The notes beneath the pieces were generated by a model. It saw nothing but the letters and a program-made list of their open reading frames with translations, was not told the origin of the DNA and made no database searches. Shown here in pieces: positions 1-9,672 of a DNA stretch of 64,000 nucleotides. The position numbers and the translations under genes were made by a program. Position 1 is the stretch's first letter. Every line of letters begins with the position of its first letter. Source of the stretch: Caballeronia udeis (GTDB lineage: Bacteria; Pseudomonadota; Gammaproteobacteria; Burkholderiales; Burkholderiaceae); the NCBI RefSeq assembly GCF_001544555.2, contig NZ_FCOK02000041.1:18501-82500 (forward strand), given 5' to 3'.

Positions 1-276
1 ACGCCTCCCGTTTGCGAAGCAATTTCGCCTGCTTTGACGTACAGGATCGGCTGCGGCTGTATATACGGCCTTACTGCAGCCGATACGGACGCAGTGGGCC
101 CCTATGAAATTCGCTGACTCGCACGTCATTGACCTCACGAGCCGGTAGCTCTTATGCACATTCAGGTTTAGCGAGTCCCGGTCCAACCTGTCTTGTCATC
201 ACATTTGATTGCCAACGCAACCTTTCGACGTACCATCCTGTGTAAAACGTTAAGCCTCTACGCAGCGCTACACCGT
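1..276. other. No gene seen (sequence downstream of IS110 copy)
   Basis: I see no convincing coding sequence here. The one open frame that crosses it runs antisense through the IS110 transposase and has no recognisable protein features. It is probably the flank or non-coding end of the IS110-type element; elements of this family lack clear terminal inverted repeats, so the edge cannot be placed. Confidence 0.5.
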
Positions 277-1293
277 TCAGGCTGGCTTCGCGCTCACGTA
301 CCCTTTCTGGTACGCTCGATCGTGGGCGAGGATTGCCCAGATCGACCGCGCCATCTTGTTGGCCAGCGCTACGACTACCACGTTCGGCGGTCTGCGCTTC
401 CTGATCTGCTCGACCCAGGGACCGGGTTCTTTCACGTGGTGCAGCACGCTGCGCGCACCGTGAATCAACAGCGTGCGCAGATACGTGTCACCGCGCTTGC
501 TGATACCCAGCAGCGTCACTTTGCCTCCCGAGCCCATTTGCTTGGGCACAAGACCGATCCAGGCCGCGAACTCGCGTCCTGATCTGAACGACTTCGCATC
601 GCCCATTGTCGCCACCGCAGCGGTCGCCGTGAGCACACCAACGCCTGGGATCGCGGTAATCGCCTTGACCGCCTTGTCCTCCAGCATCCACTGGCGCAGC
701 CGCCGCTCAATCACGGAGATCTGTTCATCGAGCTTCGTCAACCCATCCCACTGTTCGCGCAACGTATCGATCAACACCATAGGCAGGCGATCCGATATCC
801 TGGCCAGCACCGCGGGTATTGCCTTGTCGAGCGCAGCCCGGCCCCTGCCCATCACTTCGCCGTATTCGGTCAACGGTCCGCGCAGGCTGTTGACCTGCAT
901 CGTACGGAACTTGACGAGCTGCTGACGCATCCGGTGCAGCGCCAGCACCGCCTGCTGCGCTTCGGTCTTTATCGCTACGGCCTTGCTGGGCTGCTGCACG
1001 GCCAGTCAGACCGGCCGGGCGTCGGCCGCATCCTTGTTGCGGATGTTGAACGCCTTGGCGAACTCTGCAGGCATCAGCTTTATCTGATGCCCCATTTTTA
1101 TCAGCTCCCGTGCCCAGTGCTGCGCACCGCCACACGCCTCCATTCCGATCAGGCAGGGCGCCCGGTTCGCAAAGTGTTCGAGAAACCTGGCTCGCTTGAT
1201 CGGCCTGTTCACGATTTCACCTGTCTCCGCGTCCACGTAGTGAAGCTGAAAGACGCTCTTTGCAATATCGATCCCTACTGGCGTCAGGTTCAT
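277..1293 (-). pseudogene. IS110-family transposase with an in-frame stop codon
   Basis: The two halves lie in one frame, separated by a single TGA at 1006-1008. The N-terminal part has the DEDD nuclease residues (D9 in GIDIAK, E52 in GMEACGG, then the DAADA motif). The C-terminal part has the family's second domain, with AIPGVG, FAAWIGLVP and SGGK motifs. Relatives read ARAIWLAVQQP where this copy reads ARPV-stop-LAVQQP, so a TGG to TGA change explains the break. I start at the ATG at 1293 because GGAGGT (1301-1306) sits 7 nt upstream; a GTG 9 nt earlier falls inside that site. Full-length product would be about 338 residues, usual for the family. Probably inactive unless the stop is read through. 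Confidence 0.85.
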
Positions 1294-1401
1294 TTCGGAC
1301 ACCTCCGGTTTTGCCTATGAAGACCTGTATGATCCTCCATCCCAGGCACTCTGATGCCCGTCGGCGCGTGAGGGTCCACCTTCATTGCTGAAACCCATCG
1401 C

Positions 1402-2043
1402 TCACGGGTGGGAGGCGTTCATTCCATTGATCTCGATGCCACTCAGAATGACGCGCGCGCAGCGGAAGTCCTTGAACCCGAGCATCGGTCGGATGATGCG
1501 TTCGATGGCCCGATGGTCCTGCTCAATCACGTTGTTCAGATACTTGACCTGACGAATCTTGATGAGTGTGTCGCGCTCGGCGTTCACCGCGTGTAGCGCG
1601 GCCAGATTGGCTCCGCTTTTGTCGATCGTCACCGTCTCGGGTACGCCGTTTTGCTGGATCGATTTTTCGAAATAACGCTGGGCAGCAGCCTTGTTCCGCC
1701 TAGCTCGCAGGAGAAAGTCGACCGTGTTGCCTTCCTTGTCCACGGCCCGGTAGAGGTACTTCCATTCGCCGCGGATCTTCACGTAGGTTTCGTCCATCCG
1801 CCCGCTCTTGCCAACTACTCTCTTGCAGCGGCGGAACGCCTTCTCAAGCACGGGCAGAAGCTTGATGGCCCAGCGGTGCACTGTGGAATGATCGACCGCA
1901 ATCCCACGCTCGGCCATCATTTCCTCGAGATGACGCAAGCTAAGCGGATAGGCGACGTACCAACGCACGCACGTCAGGATCACTTCCCGCGGATAGTGCA
2001 GCCGTTTAAGCACGCGTGCCACACCCGGATCCAGCGTCTTCAT
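1402..2043 (-). CDS. IS6-family (IS26-like) DDE transposase, C-terminus possibly altered
   Basis: The 213-residue protein carries the IS6 DDE core: D84 in MDETYVKI, D141 in TIDKSGAN and E174 in NNVIEQDHR. The N-terminal helix-turn-helix region contains the family's VRWY..YPLS and LEEMM..RG signature. The last residues after the GIEI motif (NGMNASHP) do not resemble the usual IS6 ending, and I find no matching terminal repeat on the 1402 side, so the left end may be lost. Upstream of the start, minus-strand GGTTTTGTCGCAATAAGG (about 2089-2106) resembles an IS6 terminal repeat. Function would be replicative transposition; activity of this copy is doubtful. Confidence 0.8.
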   Translation of the reverse strand: MKTLDPGVARVLKRLHYPREVILTCVRWYVAYPLSLRHLEEMMAERGIAVDHSTVHRWAIKLLPVLEKAFRRCKRVVGKSGRMDETYVKIRGEWKYLYRAVDKEGNTVDFLLRARRNKAAAQRYFEKSIQQNGVPETVTIDKSGANLAALHAVNAERDTLIKIRQVKYLNNVIEQDHRAIERIIRPMLGFKDFRCARVILSGIEINGMNASHP

Positions 2044-2088
2044 TCTTCACCCACGCTACCATTTCGATTGAGCCAGGTTACCAGAACG

Positions 2089-2106
2089 CCTTATTGCGAC
2101 AAAACC
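2089..2106 (-). repeat. Putative IS6-type terminal inverted repeat
   Basis: Read on the minus strand this begins GGTTTTGTCGCAAT, close to the GGTTCTGTTGCAAA type of IS6-family end. It lies 45 nt upstream of the transposase start. No partner was found at the other end, so the assignment is tentative. Confidence 0.4.
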
Positions 2107-2208
2107 GTTTGGGTGAACCACGATCAAGTTTCGCGACGCATCCTCAGCAATATTTCTCGAACCTAGCAATAATGCGATCCATTCATCGCCATGCGAAGCT
2201 GTACACTG

Positions 2209-2406
2209 CTAAAGATCTACATCAGGGAATTGGCTTTTAGCTTCATCGGGCGAAAGATAATGAATCCCACGCTCGAGCGCGAAAATCTGGATCAACTGCC
2301 CGCAGGTCCGGCACCGATAAAGCTCCGATTGCATTGTTACGTTTATGGCCACCTCGTCGTAATTGGAGGTAGGAACGGGAAACCTTAAGCATTTCCGGCA
2401 TGTCAT
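2209..2406 (-). CDS. Candidate immunity protein for the adjacent Rhs toxin (zinc-ribbon-like)
   Basis: This 65-residue protein starts inside the stop codon of the rhs gene (TGATG: TGA 2408-2406, ATG 2406-2404), so the two are almost certainly translated together. It has two CxxC pairs, C3-C6 and C32-C35, spaced like a small zinc ribbon, and no signal peptide, so it should stay in the cytoplasm. A small gene directly after an Rhs or VgrG effector is normally its cognate immunity protein, which protects the producer from its own toxin. I do not recognise the family, so the immunity role rests on position. The next 160 bp lead into IS debris. Confidence 0.6.
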   Translation of the reverse strand: MTCRKCLRFPVPTSNYDEVAINVTMQSELYRCRTCGQLIQIFALERGIHYLSPDEAKSQFPDVDL

Positions 2407-5400
2407 CAGAATTTCCTTATCGGAGTCCAGCTTCCATCTGGGTTCATCTCAAAGAACACCGACCCCGGCGGAACAGGCCCACCACCCTCGGTAACAACTT
2501 CTCGTACACCGCTCGTCGTCCATTCGCCCGTCGTGGAATTCTGAACACCAGTGTAGGCCCCTGGTCGCCAATGCACGTTCGCGCCACTGTCCGATGCCGC
2601 AGGTGGTCGAACATCAACTGCATCTGCAGGAACGGAGATTCCGTAAATAGGATCGCCCTGCAAGTACGATTGAAGGACGCCGGGCGCATGCCCTGTCGCG
2701 GTTACAGCGTCGGCTCGTGTTGCAACGCCGGCATAGTCCTCGGTAGGTGCTAGCCATGTCAACCCGCCGGATCGACCTAATGTAGCGCCAGGCTTGTCAA
2801 AATACGTCGGTCCATTTTTACCCATGAGTGACGAGAAATATCCTTCGTCCATCCCTTTGGACAATTTGGCCGCATCTTGCGCCGAGAACCCAGCGTCACG
2901 GAACGCCTTATAGCGTTCGTACCTGAGGCTACATACTGCCAAGCCCAATGGATCATATTCGACTTGAGGGTTCGGAACGTAGCCGTGGGTGCGGATACCT
3001 CCCTCGATGGCGATTGGATCGATACTAAGGTAGCAACCCGTATCGGGATCATGATAGCGGCGCAGGTTATAGCACAACCCCGTCTCGTCATCCTCCCACT
3101 GCCCGGGGAAGCGCAGCGCAGTGTCAATCTGCGCGCCGTCATTCGCAGCTTTCGCGAATTTAACCCGGCCCCAAAGCGTATGGCTCGCGCTCCAGACTTG
3201 AGTGCCAGATGAATCGAAGATTGCCTTTGGGAGCCCAACTTGGTCCGAGAGCATTGGATATACACCATCGTCGGTCTCTTGCGCGAGCGACGTCATTTCG
3301 TCCGGGGAGATGTGCCATGTCACCACCCGCCCAGTGGTCCCGTCCCGTTTCTGCTGCCATCGTTCGGCTAGTGTATAGCCGTCCCACAGAAATCTGGTCG
3401 TTTCCCGGCTACCAACCTTTTGTTTCTCAACCCTTCGATGGAAAGCATCGTACCGGTAAATCCACGCGCCCTTCTCTGGCGTACGTACCTTGACTAGCCG
3501 GTTCAGCCCGTCCCAGGTGTACTGCCACGTCTTCGGCCTGAACCCTGGTTGCGCAACTGTTTTTTCGATAGTGCGCCCACGCGCATCGTATTTGTAGTGG
3601 GTGTAGCCCACTTGCTCTGGCAATCCTCCTGGCAGATATCGATGTAAGTCGGCAGGCCCCTGATGTCCATGTGCCGCGATGTTGAGATCCGCGTCGTAGG
3701 TGTAGTGCTCGGAGGAAAGGCGCGCGCTATGCACCGATGTTACCTGCCCGCGAACGTCGTGCTGGTACGCGAGGCTATCAGTGTTGCTATCGACTCGAAT
3801 CAGTTGCCCGCCGGAATCGTACGCATACAGTTGGCGCGTAAGTTTCTCCAGAGCGCGCACTGGGTCCGACTGCATTTCCTCAAAGGCTGACCGCGGTCCG
3901 GCGATCTGCCGGCGAAGGCGACCCAACGCATCGTATTGCCGCTGCATGACGAACTCGCCCACTTGTCGACCCGTCTCCCTGCCGAGCCCGTCGCGCATAA
4001 TCGATATTGGTCCAACCTTCGTCAGTGTGCCTAGCGCGTCGTACTCGAATTGGGTTTCTCGATGAGGCGTTGACCGCGCATTTCGTTGTCCCTGTGCGTC
4101 GTAAATGTGTTTTAGCAGATGGCCATGCTGGTCTTCGCCGATCAAGCGGCCTTTGTCATCATAGGCAAATCGGGTGACGTGAGGTGATTCGCCCTGTACC
4201 TCGGCGGTGGCAAGACGACCCCCACCGTCGTAGTGGTAGGCAAGCCGTACATTACCCGCATCGAGCAGGATGAGACGGTTTTGCGCATCGTATTCATAGC
4301 GCCATATGCCACCATCCGGCAGCGTTTTGTTCAACAGCCGGCCGACCGCATCCCGTTCGTGGTGCGTCGTGCGGCCACCCCAGTCAATCTCGGTGACAAT
4401 GCGCCCGGTCGCGTCGTAGCGGTACTCCCATGTCTCGCCTAAAGCGTTGACAATTTTGGTCAATCGGGTTGCATGGTCATACTCAAAGCGGGTCATGTGG
4501 CCCGCAGCGTCAATCGACGCCGTAACGAGGTCGAACGGTCCGTACTCGTGCCGAGTAACGCGGCCCAGCGGATCAATCTGCTCAACCAGCAGACCTTCGC
4601 TGTTGTAGCGCGCACGAGCAACGGTACCGTCCGCTTGCGTGATCTTCGAAACCGCGCCGCGCGGATTGTCCGGCCCGGGTGCATATTCATACCGGGTGAC
4701 ATTGCCGTCCGGATCGGCTTCTTCAACAAGACGTCCCAGCACATCGAACGCCGTGGAAAATTGAGCGCCTGTCGGCAGGCGGGAGGCGATGAGCCGCAAC
4801 TGCGCATCGTAGTCGTGCCGCGTTTCGAGATCGCGATTCACGGCGCGAAGGAGTTCGCCCCGTTCGCCGTAGCGGTAACGCCTCACCGTTCCATCCGGCG
4901 CAGTACGGGCAGTCAGGCGCTGAAGATGATCGTACTCAAACTTGACGCGTCCTCCACCCGGCAGCACTACCGCAGTCAGCAACCGGTTATTGTCGTATTC
5001 GAACCGCGTCGTGTTGCCAGTCGGCTCCGCGACAGCAATGAGGTTGCCGCGTTCGTCGTGATGGAATTCTGTGCGCCGGCCTAGCGCATCCGTCTGCGAC
5101 AGCAACCGTCCCAGTCTCCATTCTCGCAGCGTGGTATGGCCAAGCGGGTTGGTCTCGACCGTGACCAGTCCGTCGGCGTTGTATTCGTAGACCCATTCGC
5201 CGTCACCGTCGATGACTCGTGTGCGACCGTCTTCATAGATGAACCGGCCGGTGTGATACCCCTGTCGCGTGCCGGTTTCGATCACACGGCCCGTTTCGTC
5301 GTACAGGTAGCGGACATCGGTCTGGTCAGTGTCACGCCAGCCCGTCATCCATCCGTTCTGGTCGTACGTGTAATGAAAATGGCCGTGCTGGAAGCTCGCC

Positions 5401-6992
5401 ACATGGGACAGCATGGTCTCGCCGTAGCCGTAGTTCACGAGCGTTTGAGACTTGCCTGACGCATCGCGCAGGACGATTTGGTCGACTTCACTCTTCGCAC
5501 CGTGATACCGGATTTCCAGCCGGTACCCGTCCGTGTGCGCGAGGCCGGCGAGGCGAGCGTCCCCGTCGTAAGAGAACGAGACGGCATTGCCGCTCAGGTC
5601 TTCGATGCGCTCAAGCCGCGAGGTGCCGCCGTCGACGAGCGGCGCAAACACCAGCACCTGCCGCGTCTCATGGTCGAGAATTCGCGGTTCATCCCGCTTG
5701 CCGATCAGGCGATACCGCGGCTCGCGCAGGTTGATGCCATCTAACCCAGCTTCAGGTGCGATGAATGTGATCGCCTGCCCGCCCGCGTTGTGGAACCGCA
5801 CGAGGTGTCCGTCGTGGAACGACAGACGCTGCGACCAGTTGGTTGACCACTTCGGTCCGAGAAGCCCCGAATCTTCGGAACGCGTCCGGTAACGCCGCGT
5901 CAGTTGCAATGGCAACACACCGGGAATCGAAATGTCGGTGCGGACGTCGACCATCTCGCCGGTCGCTACATCGACTGGGTCTTCCTTGCAGGTCGAGGCT
6001 TCGTCTTTCTTCCCGGATACCTCCGCCGACTCAGTCGATTCGCGTTTCGGAAGCGCGTCCCCAAGCATGCCGCCGAGCCTTGCACCCAGCAGGCCACCGA
6101 GCAAACCCGCAAAGAACTCCTCGCCAGCAGTCAGCTCCGGATTTTTTGGCCCATATTGACCCGTCGTTCGGTCGACCCAGATGCTTTTCCGGCCAGAATT
6201 GACCTTCGCGCTGCAATGGGTGGAATGGCCGATGCGAACCAGCGGAAGCCCGTTGATCGTGATGGTCTTGCTGCCTTCAACCAGCGGCTCAGGAGAACTC
6301 GGGTGCTTGGAACATGACGCAACATCGGTAACTCGCGCAGCCGCCTTGCCTTCGAAGGTGACGTTGCCCGATCCGCTCGTGATCTTTCCGCAGTTGCTCC
6401 CCATGCTCTGGCTCGCGGAGGCGAGCGCGCTGCCGAGGCTCAGCCCGCCGGCCATGCAGACGCCGACGATGAGCGCACCAGCCAGGCCACCTGTCGCTAC
6501 CGTGGCGGCGACCATCGCGCCGATTGCGATGCCCGCAGCAAGGCCCGCCATCAACCCCATGAAGCCGGACGAATGCGCGATGTCGTCGCCGACACACGCC
6601 GGGTGAGGGTCCCCGCGACCGATGGTCAGGCCGAGCGTATCGCCAACCTTGTTCGCTGCTTCGGCAACGGCACCGGTCACGCCCAGTTTGCCCAACGCCC
6701 ACGAGCCGGCCAGTGCGACCACCGCCGGCACTGCGGCAAGCGCTGCGGCGCCCGCTGCCGCCGCCCCCGTCGCACCGGTCGCAACTGCCGCAGAACCAGC
6801 AGCGTACGTACCGTAGCCCACATCGGCGCCGAGCATCCCGTAGTTCGCACCGTCAACCCATTTCATCTGCTGCTGCTTGACCGCCTCGCCGTCCTCGAGC
6901 GTCTGCAGATGAGCCAACCGTTCGCTGGCATTGCCGGTCGGCTCGCCGGTGCTCCCGGCGCTAGCGGGGTTGTCGTTGTCCTGGTCGGCCAT
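2406..6992 (-). CDS. rhs: T6SS Rhs effector with PAAR-type N-terminus and unidentified C-terminal toxin
   Basis: The 1528-residue protein has the layout of a VgrG-delivered Rhs effector. A hydrophobic N-terminus (about 64-100 and 143-185) flanks a PAAR-like segment (about 200-275) that should cap the VgrG spike. A DUF6531 start (PVDVATGEM, about 340) leads into many YD repeats (YxYDxxGR type) that build the Rhs cocoon. The conserved core end (YHDPDTGCYLSIDP, then DPLGL) is the usual self-cleavage site. The last 177 residues after DPLGL are the variable toxin; I do not recognise it. Its TWLAPTEDYA and REVVTEGGG stretches faintly suggest an ADP-ribosyltransferase-like fold, which is unverified. 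An Eag chaperone gene lies 13 nt upstream and an overlapping small gene downstream is the likely immunity gene. Confidence 0.93.
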   Translation of the reverse strand: MADQDNDNPASAGSTGEPTGNASERLAHLQTLEDGEAVKQQQMKWVDGANYGMLGADVGYGTYAAGSAAVATGATGAAAAGAAALAAVPAVVALAGSWALGKLGVTGAVAEAANKVGDTLGLTIGRGDPHPACVGDDIAHSSGFMGLMAGLAAGIAIGAMVAATVATGGLAGALIVGVCMAGGLSLGSALASASQSMGSNCGKITSGSGNVTFEGKAAARVTDVASCSKHPSSPEPLVEGSKTITINGLPLVRIGHSTHCSAKVNSGRKSIWVDRTTGQYGPKNPELTAGEEFFAGLLGGLLGARLGGMLGDALPKRESTESAEVSGKKDEASTCKEDPVDVATGEMVDVRTDISIPGVLPLQLTRRYRTRSEDSGLLGPKWSTNWSQRLSFHDGHLVRFHNAGGQAITFIAPEAGLDGINLREPRYRLIGKRDEPRILDHETRQVLVFAPLVDGGTSRLERIEDLSGNAVSFSYDGDARLAGLAHTDGYRLEIRYHGAKSEVDQIVLRDASGKSQTLVNYGYGETMLSHVASFQHGHFHYTYDQNGWMTGWRDTDQTDVRYLYDETGRVIETGTRQGYHTGRFIYEDGRTRVIDGDGEWVYEYNADGLVTVETNPLGHTTLREWRLGRLLSQTDALGRRTEFHHDERGNLIAVAEPTGNTTRFEYDNNRLLTAVVLPGGGRVKFEYDHLQRLTARTAPDGTVRRYRYGERGELLRAVNRDLETRHDYDAQLRLIASRLPTGAQFSTAFDVLGRLVEEADPDGNVTRYEYAPGPDNPRGAVSKITQADGTVARARYNSEGLLVEQIDPLGRVTRHEYGPFDLVTASIDAAGHMTRFEYDHATRLTKIVNALGETWEYRYDATGRIVTEIDWGGRTTHHERDAVGRLLNKTLPDGGIWRYEYDAQNRLILLDAGNVRLAYHYDGGGRLATAEVQGESPHVTRFAYDDKGRLIGEDQHGHLLKHIYDAQGQRNARSTPHRETQFEYDALGTLTKVGPISIMRDGLGRETGRQVGEFVMQRQYDALGRLRRQIAGPRSAFEEMQSDPVRALEKLTRQLYAYDSGGQLIRVDSNTDSLAYQHDVRGQVTSVHSARLSSEHYTYDADLNIAAHGHQGPADLHRYLPGGLPEQVGYTHYKYDARGRTIEKTVAQPGFRPKTWQYTWDGLNRLVKVRTPEKGAWIYRYDAFHRRVEKQKVGSRETTRFLWDGYTLAERWQQKRDGTTGRVVTWHISPDEMTSLAQETDDGVYPMLSDQVGLPKAIFDSSGTQVWSASHTLWGRVKFAKAANDGAQIDTALRFPGQWEDDETGLCYNLRRYHDPDTGCYLSIDPIAIEGGIRTHGYVPNPQVEYDPLGLAVCSLRYERYKAFRDAGFSAQDAAKLSKGMDEGYFSSLMGKNGPTYFDKPGATLGRSGGLTWLAPTEDYAGVATRADAVTATGHAPGVLQSYLQGDPIYGISVPADAVDVRPPAASDSGANVHWRPGAYTGVQNSTTGEWTTSGVREVVTEGGGPVPPGSVFFEMNPDGSWTPIRKF

Positions 6993-7005
6993 GGTCGTGC
7001 GGCGC

Positions 7006-7428
7006 TCAGTCTGGTTCGTTCAGCGTGACGCTCTGGATCAGGTCCTGTACCTGGCTCTTCTGTGTTTCGCTGATCGTGCCCGGCGCCGTGAAGGTCAGCA
7101 TCAGCACCCGCTTGCCGTACTCGACCATCGTGAGCAGTTGCTGGATCGGCTTGCCATTGTTCAGCCACCTGAATTCGTGGGTATACGCGACGCGCCCCGA
7201 CACCTCGGACTCCGTTCCGGCGACCAGTTCGTAACCGGCGACCTGCTTCGCAAGCTTCAAGACCTCGTTGGCCGTGTACTCGTGAAACTTCATCCCCCAG
7301 GGCAGGTTCTCCCGGGTCACGACAAAGCTCACACCCTCCGTTCCCGTGGCAGCCGAAACAAACACGTTCATAGTCTTGTCGTGCCAGTCGGATGGCAGCG
7401 ACAGGAAGCCTTCTTGCATCTGATACAT
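7006..7428 (-). CDS. Eag-type chaperone (DcrB/DUF1795 family) for the Rhs effector
   Basis: The 140-residue protein matches the DcrB/DUF1795 fold, with the NVFVSAATGTEGVSFVVTRE and LPWGMKFHEY segments followed by a C-terminal YGKRVLMLTFTAP strand and a LIQSVTL tail. Proteins of this family next to PAAR/Rhs genes are Eag chaperones that shield the effector's N-terminal transmembrane helices before loading on VgrG. I use the ATG at 7428 (MYQMQEG): it has an upstream GGAAAA and avoids the 90-nt overlap into vgrG that the longest frame would need. It sits between vgrG and rhs, the standard order for this effector class. Confidence 0.88.
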   Translation of the reverse strand: MYQMQEGFLSLPSDWHDKTMNVFVSAATGTEGVSFVVTRENLPWGMKFHEYTANEVLKLAKQVAGYELVAGTESEVSGRVAYTHEFRWLNNGKPIQQLLTMVEYGKRVLMLTFTAPGTISETQKSQVQDLIQSVTLNEPD

Positions 7429-7468
7429 GTTGTTTTCCAGTAGAGCGGAGGTTGGGGCAGGTTGGAAA

Positions 7469-9583
7469 TCAGTTATCGGGATTAATGTGCGTGCTGCTGG
7501 CCTGGACCTTGATCTGTCCGTCATCGATATGAATGACAGACGAGCCCTTGTAGATTTCAATCGCGTCAGCCGTCATGTGGATCTTCGTGCCGCCATCTCC
7601 ACCCACCTTGATCCACAGTTCCTTTGCCTCGATCGTGTGAACGCCGGCAGGCGTCTGGTGCGTCGTGTTGCCCTGCGTAACGGTGTCCTGCAGGTTGCCG
7701 ACAGATACCGTCGTCAGATGCTCACCCTTGGCCACCGCGATGGATCGATCGCCCTTGAGCACCCGGGTCGTCTGCGCGTTTTCAACAACGGTATTCATGT
7801 CCTTCTGCGCGTGCATGAAGAATTCCTGCGCACCGTTCACGTCAGAAAAACGCAACTCGTTTGAGCCTTGTCCCTTGTGCGTCTGACTGCGGATGCCCAT
7901 CGACTGGCCGGTGCTGCCGTGGTAGGGATTCGCCGCCTCGCCGTTGAAGACCCGGCCGACAATGACGGGGTTGTCGGGATCTCCCTCATTGAACGCGACA
8001 ATCACTTCCTGGCCGATGCGTGGAATGGCGCTTCCGCCCCATCCCGCTCCTGCCCAGGGTTGCGATACGCGCACCCAGATGGTGTCCGATCCGTCCAGCT
8101 TTCCTCGACGGTCCCAATAAAAATGGACCTTCACGCGACTGCCGTCCGTATAAATTTCCTCGCCCTTGGGGCCGACCACGACTGCGGCCTGCGTGCCATG
8201 CATGAACGGTTTGGGCGTGCGGCGCTCGGGCCGGAACGGCACGTCGATCGGCAGGCAGGTGAACGAATTGCGGTACGGCAGTTTCGCGTCATCGCGTGAA
8301 TAATCGTTCACGGCGTGGTGACGCACGTGCAGGATCACGAACTCCTTGTTGTTGTAGGCCGACACGCTATGGTTGGACAGCTTGAAACGGCCGGCGGTCG
8401 TCATGCGCCACGCAAAGCCACTGCCATCAAACCTGCGCGCCTGCGCTTCCTCGGCTTGCATTGCGTAACCGGCGTAGCGGTTGCCGTCGTCGCTATGATC
8501 GTAGAGCGAGCGATACTCGTAACGCTCGGTCTTGCCGATGTTCGGCGTCTTCAGCATGGTCGGTACTTCAACCTGCATCAGCGGGGTGGAAGGGGTGTTG
8601 TAGTTGAAATCGCGAAAGGTGATCTTCCCCACGCGGAAACTGAATGTTTCGTCCCAACGGTCGATGCCGTTGTGCTCGCTCGCCGTGCTATCCGCAAAAT
8701 AGGGAACGGCGTCGAGGTTGGCGATTGGCGTGAACGCGTCGTTGCTGTCGCCGATAACGAGGACGTGCTTGTCCTTGTCATATCGGAACGTCCAGAACAT
8801 GCCCTCCTGCTCCATCAGCCGGGAGCAGAAGTTGAAATACGATTCGCCGTACATCACTACATACTCGAGCGACGCGCGCTGGCCGGCGAGATTGAATTCG
8901 TAGTCCTGGAAACCGTGTTCGGTGAAGATCTCGGTGAGAATATCCCGTGCGGTCTTGTTCTGGAAAATACGGCAATCGGTCGAGCGGATCAGAAACCAGA
9001 ACCACGGCACGACGGTCATTTCATAGCGCGTCACCGTACCGGAATTGCCCACTCTCCCGAACGACACGGCGTAGCCGTGAAAATGGCGCTGGTCGGCATC
9101 CGAGGCCGCAACGATCCCGCTCAGACCAGTGCTGGCGGTTTGGGGATCGAGTGTGATCGAAACCGGCTGCCCAACGATCTTGTCTATGTCGATATTGTTT
9201 CGATGAGACAGCAGATCGAGATGAATCTCCGGCAGTTGACTCACATATTCATCGACGACCAACGCGTTGACGAGCAGGACGTCGGGTCCCAATGGGGACG
9301 TCATCGTAACGAAGCGATTATCTTGCGTGAGTTTCGGTTGTGCGCCTGACGCGCTGTTGATCGCATCCGCAATTGAGGCGGGTGTTTTCCCTAGCAGCGA
9401 AGCACCCGTCTGTGCCAGTTGCACCGCGCGGGCCGTGCCACCCACCACGCCCGCCCCGGGCATTCCGGTCAATCCCGCAACCTGGCTCGTGATGCCGGCA
9501 AGCGAGCCGATATCACTCAACGAGGCGCCGTTCAACATCCCGTTTGCGGAAAGGGGGCCGCTACCGTTCGACGCAAAACTCAT
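7469..9583 (-). CDS. vgrG: VgrG spike protein (TssI)
   Basis: The 704-residue protein has the gp27-like half (about 88-400), the gp5/OB-fold core (WGGSAIPRIGQEVIVAFNEGDPDNPVIVGRVFN) and a C-terminal beta-helix/DUF2345-like region ending in KVQASSTHINPDN. It trimerises into the membrane-puncturing tip of the T6SS tube. The usual family start corresponds to about residue 88 (DNRFVTMTSPLG). Ahead of it is an extra Gly/Ala/Ser-rich segment that I cannot assign. The start at 9583 has GGAGAACG 8 nt upstream, so the extension appears genuinely translated. It is followed by the Eag chaperone and Rhs effector that should load on this spike. Confidence 0.95.
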   Translation of the reverse strand: MSFASNGSGPLSANGMLNGASLSDIGSLAGITSQVAGLTGMPGAGVVGGTARAVQLAQTGASLLGKTPASIADAINSASGAQPKLTQDNRFVTMTSPLGPDVLLVNALVVDEYVSQLPEIHLDLLSHRNNIDIDKIVGQPVSITLDPQTASTGLSGIVAASDADQRHFHGYAVSFGRVGNSGTVTRYEMTVVPWFWFLIRSTDCRIFQNKTARDILTEIFTEHGFQDYEFNLAGQRASLEYVVMYGESYFNFCSRLMEQEGMFWTFRYDKDKHVLVIGDSNDAFTPIANLDAVPYFADSTASEHNGIDRWDETFSFRVGKITFRDFNYNTPSTPLMQVEVPTMLKTPNIGKTERYEYRSLYDHSDDGNRYAGYAMQAEEAQARRFDGSGFAWRMTTAGRFKLSNHSVSAYNNKEFVILHVRHHAVNDYSRDDAKLPYRNSFTCLPIDVPFRPERRTPKPFMHGTQAAVVVGPKGEEIYTDGSRVKVHFYWDRRGKLDGSDTIWVRVSQPWAGAGWGGSAIPRIGQEVIVAFNEGDPDNPVIVGRVFNGEAANPYHGSTGQSMGIRSQTHKGQGSNELRFSDVNGAQEFFMHAQKDMNTVVENAQTTRVLKGDRSIAVAKGEHLTTVSVGNLQDTVTQGNTTHQTPAGVHTIEAKELWIKVGGDGGTKIHMTADAIEIYKGSSVIHIDDGQIKVQASSTHINPDN

Positions 9584-9672
9584 AGACGTTCTCCTGTGTC
9601 GCCAGGCGCGTCGCTCATCACGCTACGCTTACGTGCCACGACACCCAAAATCACCCAATCAACCACACCCGA

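Noticed and set aside
1303..1320. Possible left terminal repeat of the IS6 element
   Set aside because: Only eight bases (CGGTTTTG) match the right-hand candidate and they overlap the IS110 leader.
2777..3268. 163-codon minus-strand frame inside the rhs gene
   Set aside because: It overlaps the rhs coding region in another frame and does not look like an orphan toxin tip.
8315..9349. 344-codon open frame on the plus strand
   Set aside because: Antisense shadow of vgrG with no recognisable domain or ribosome site.
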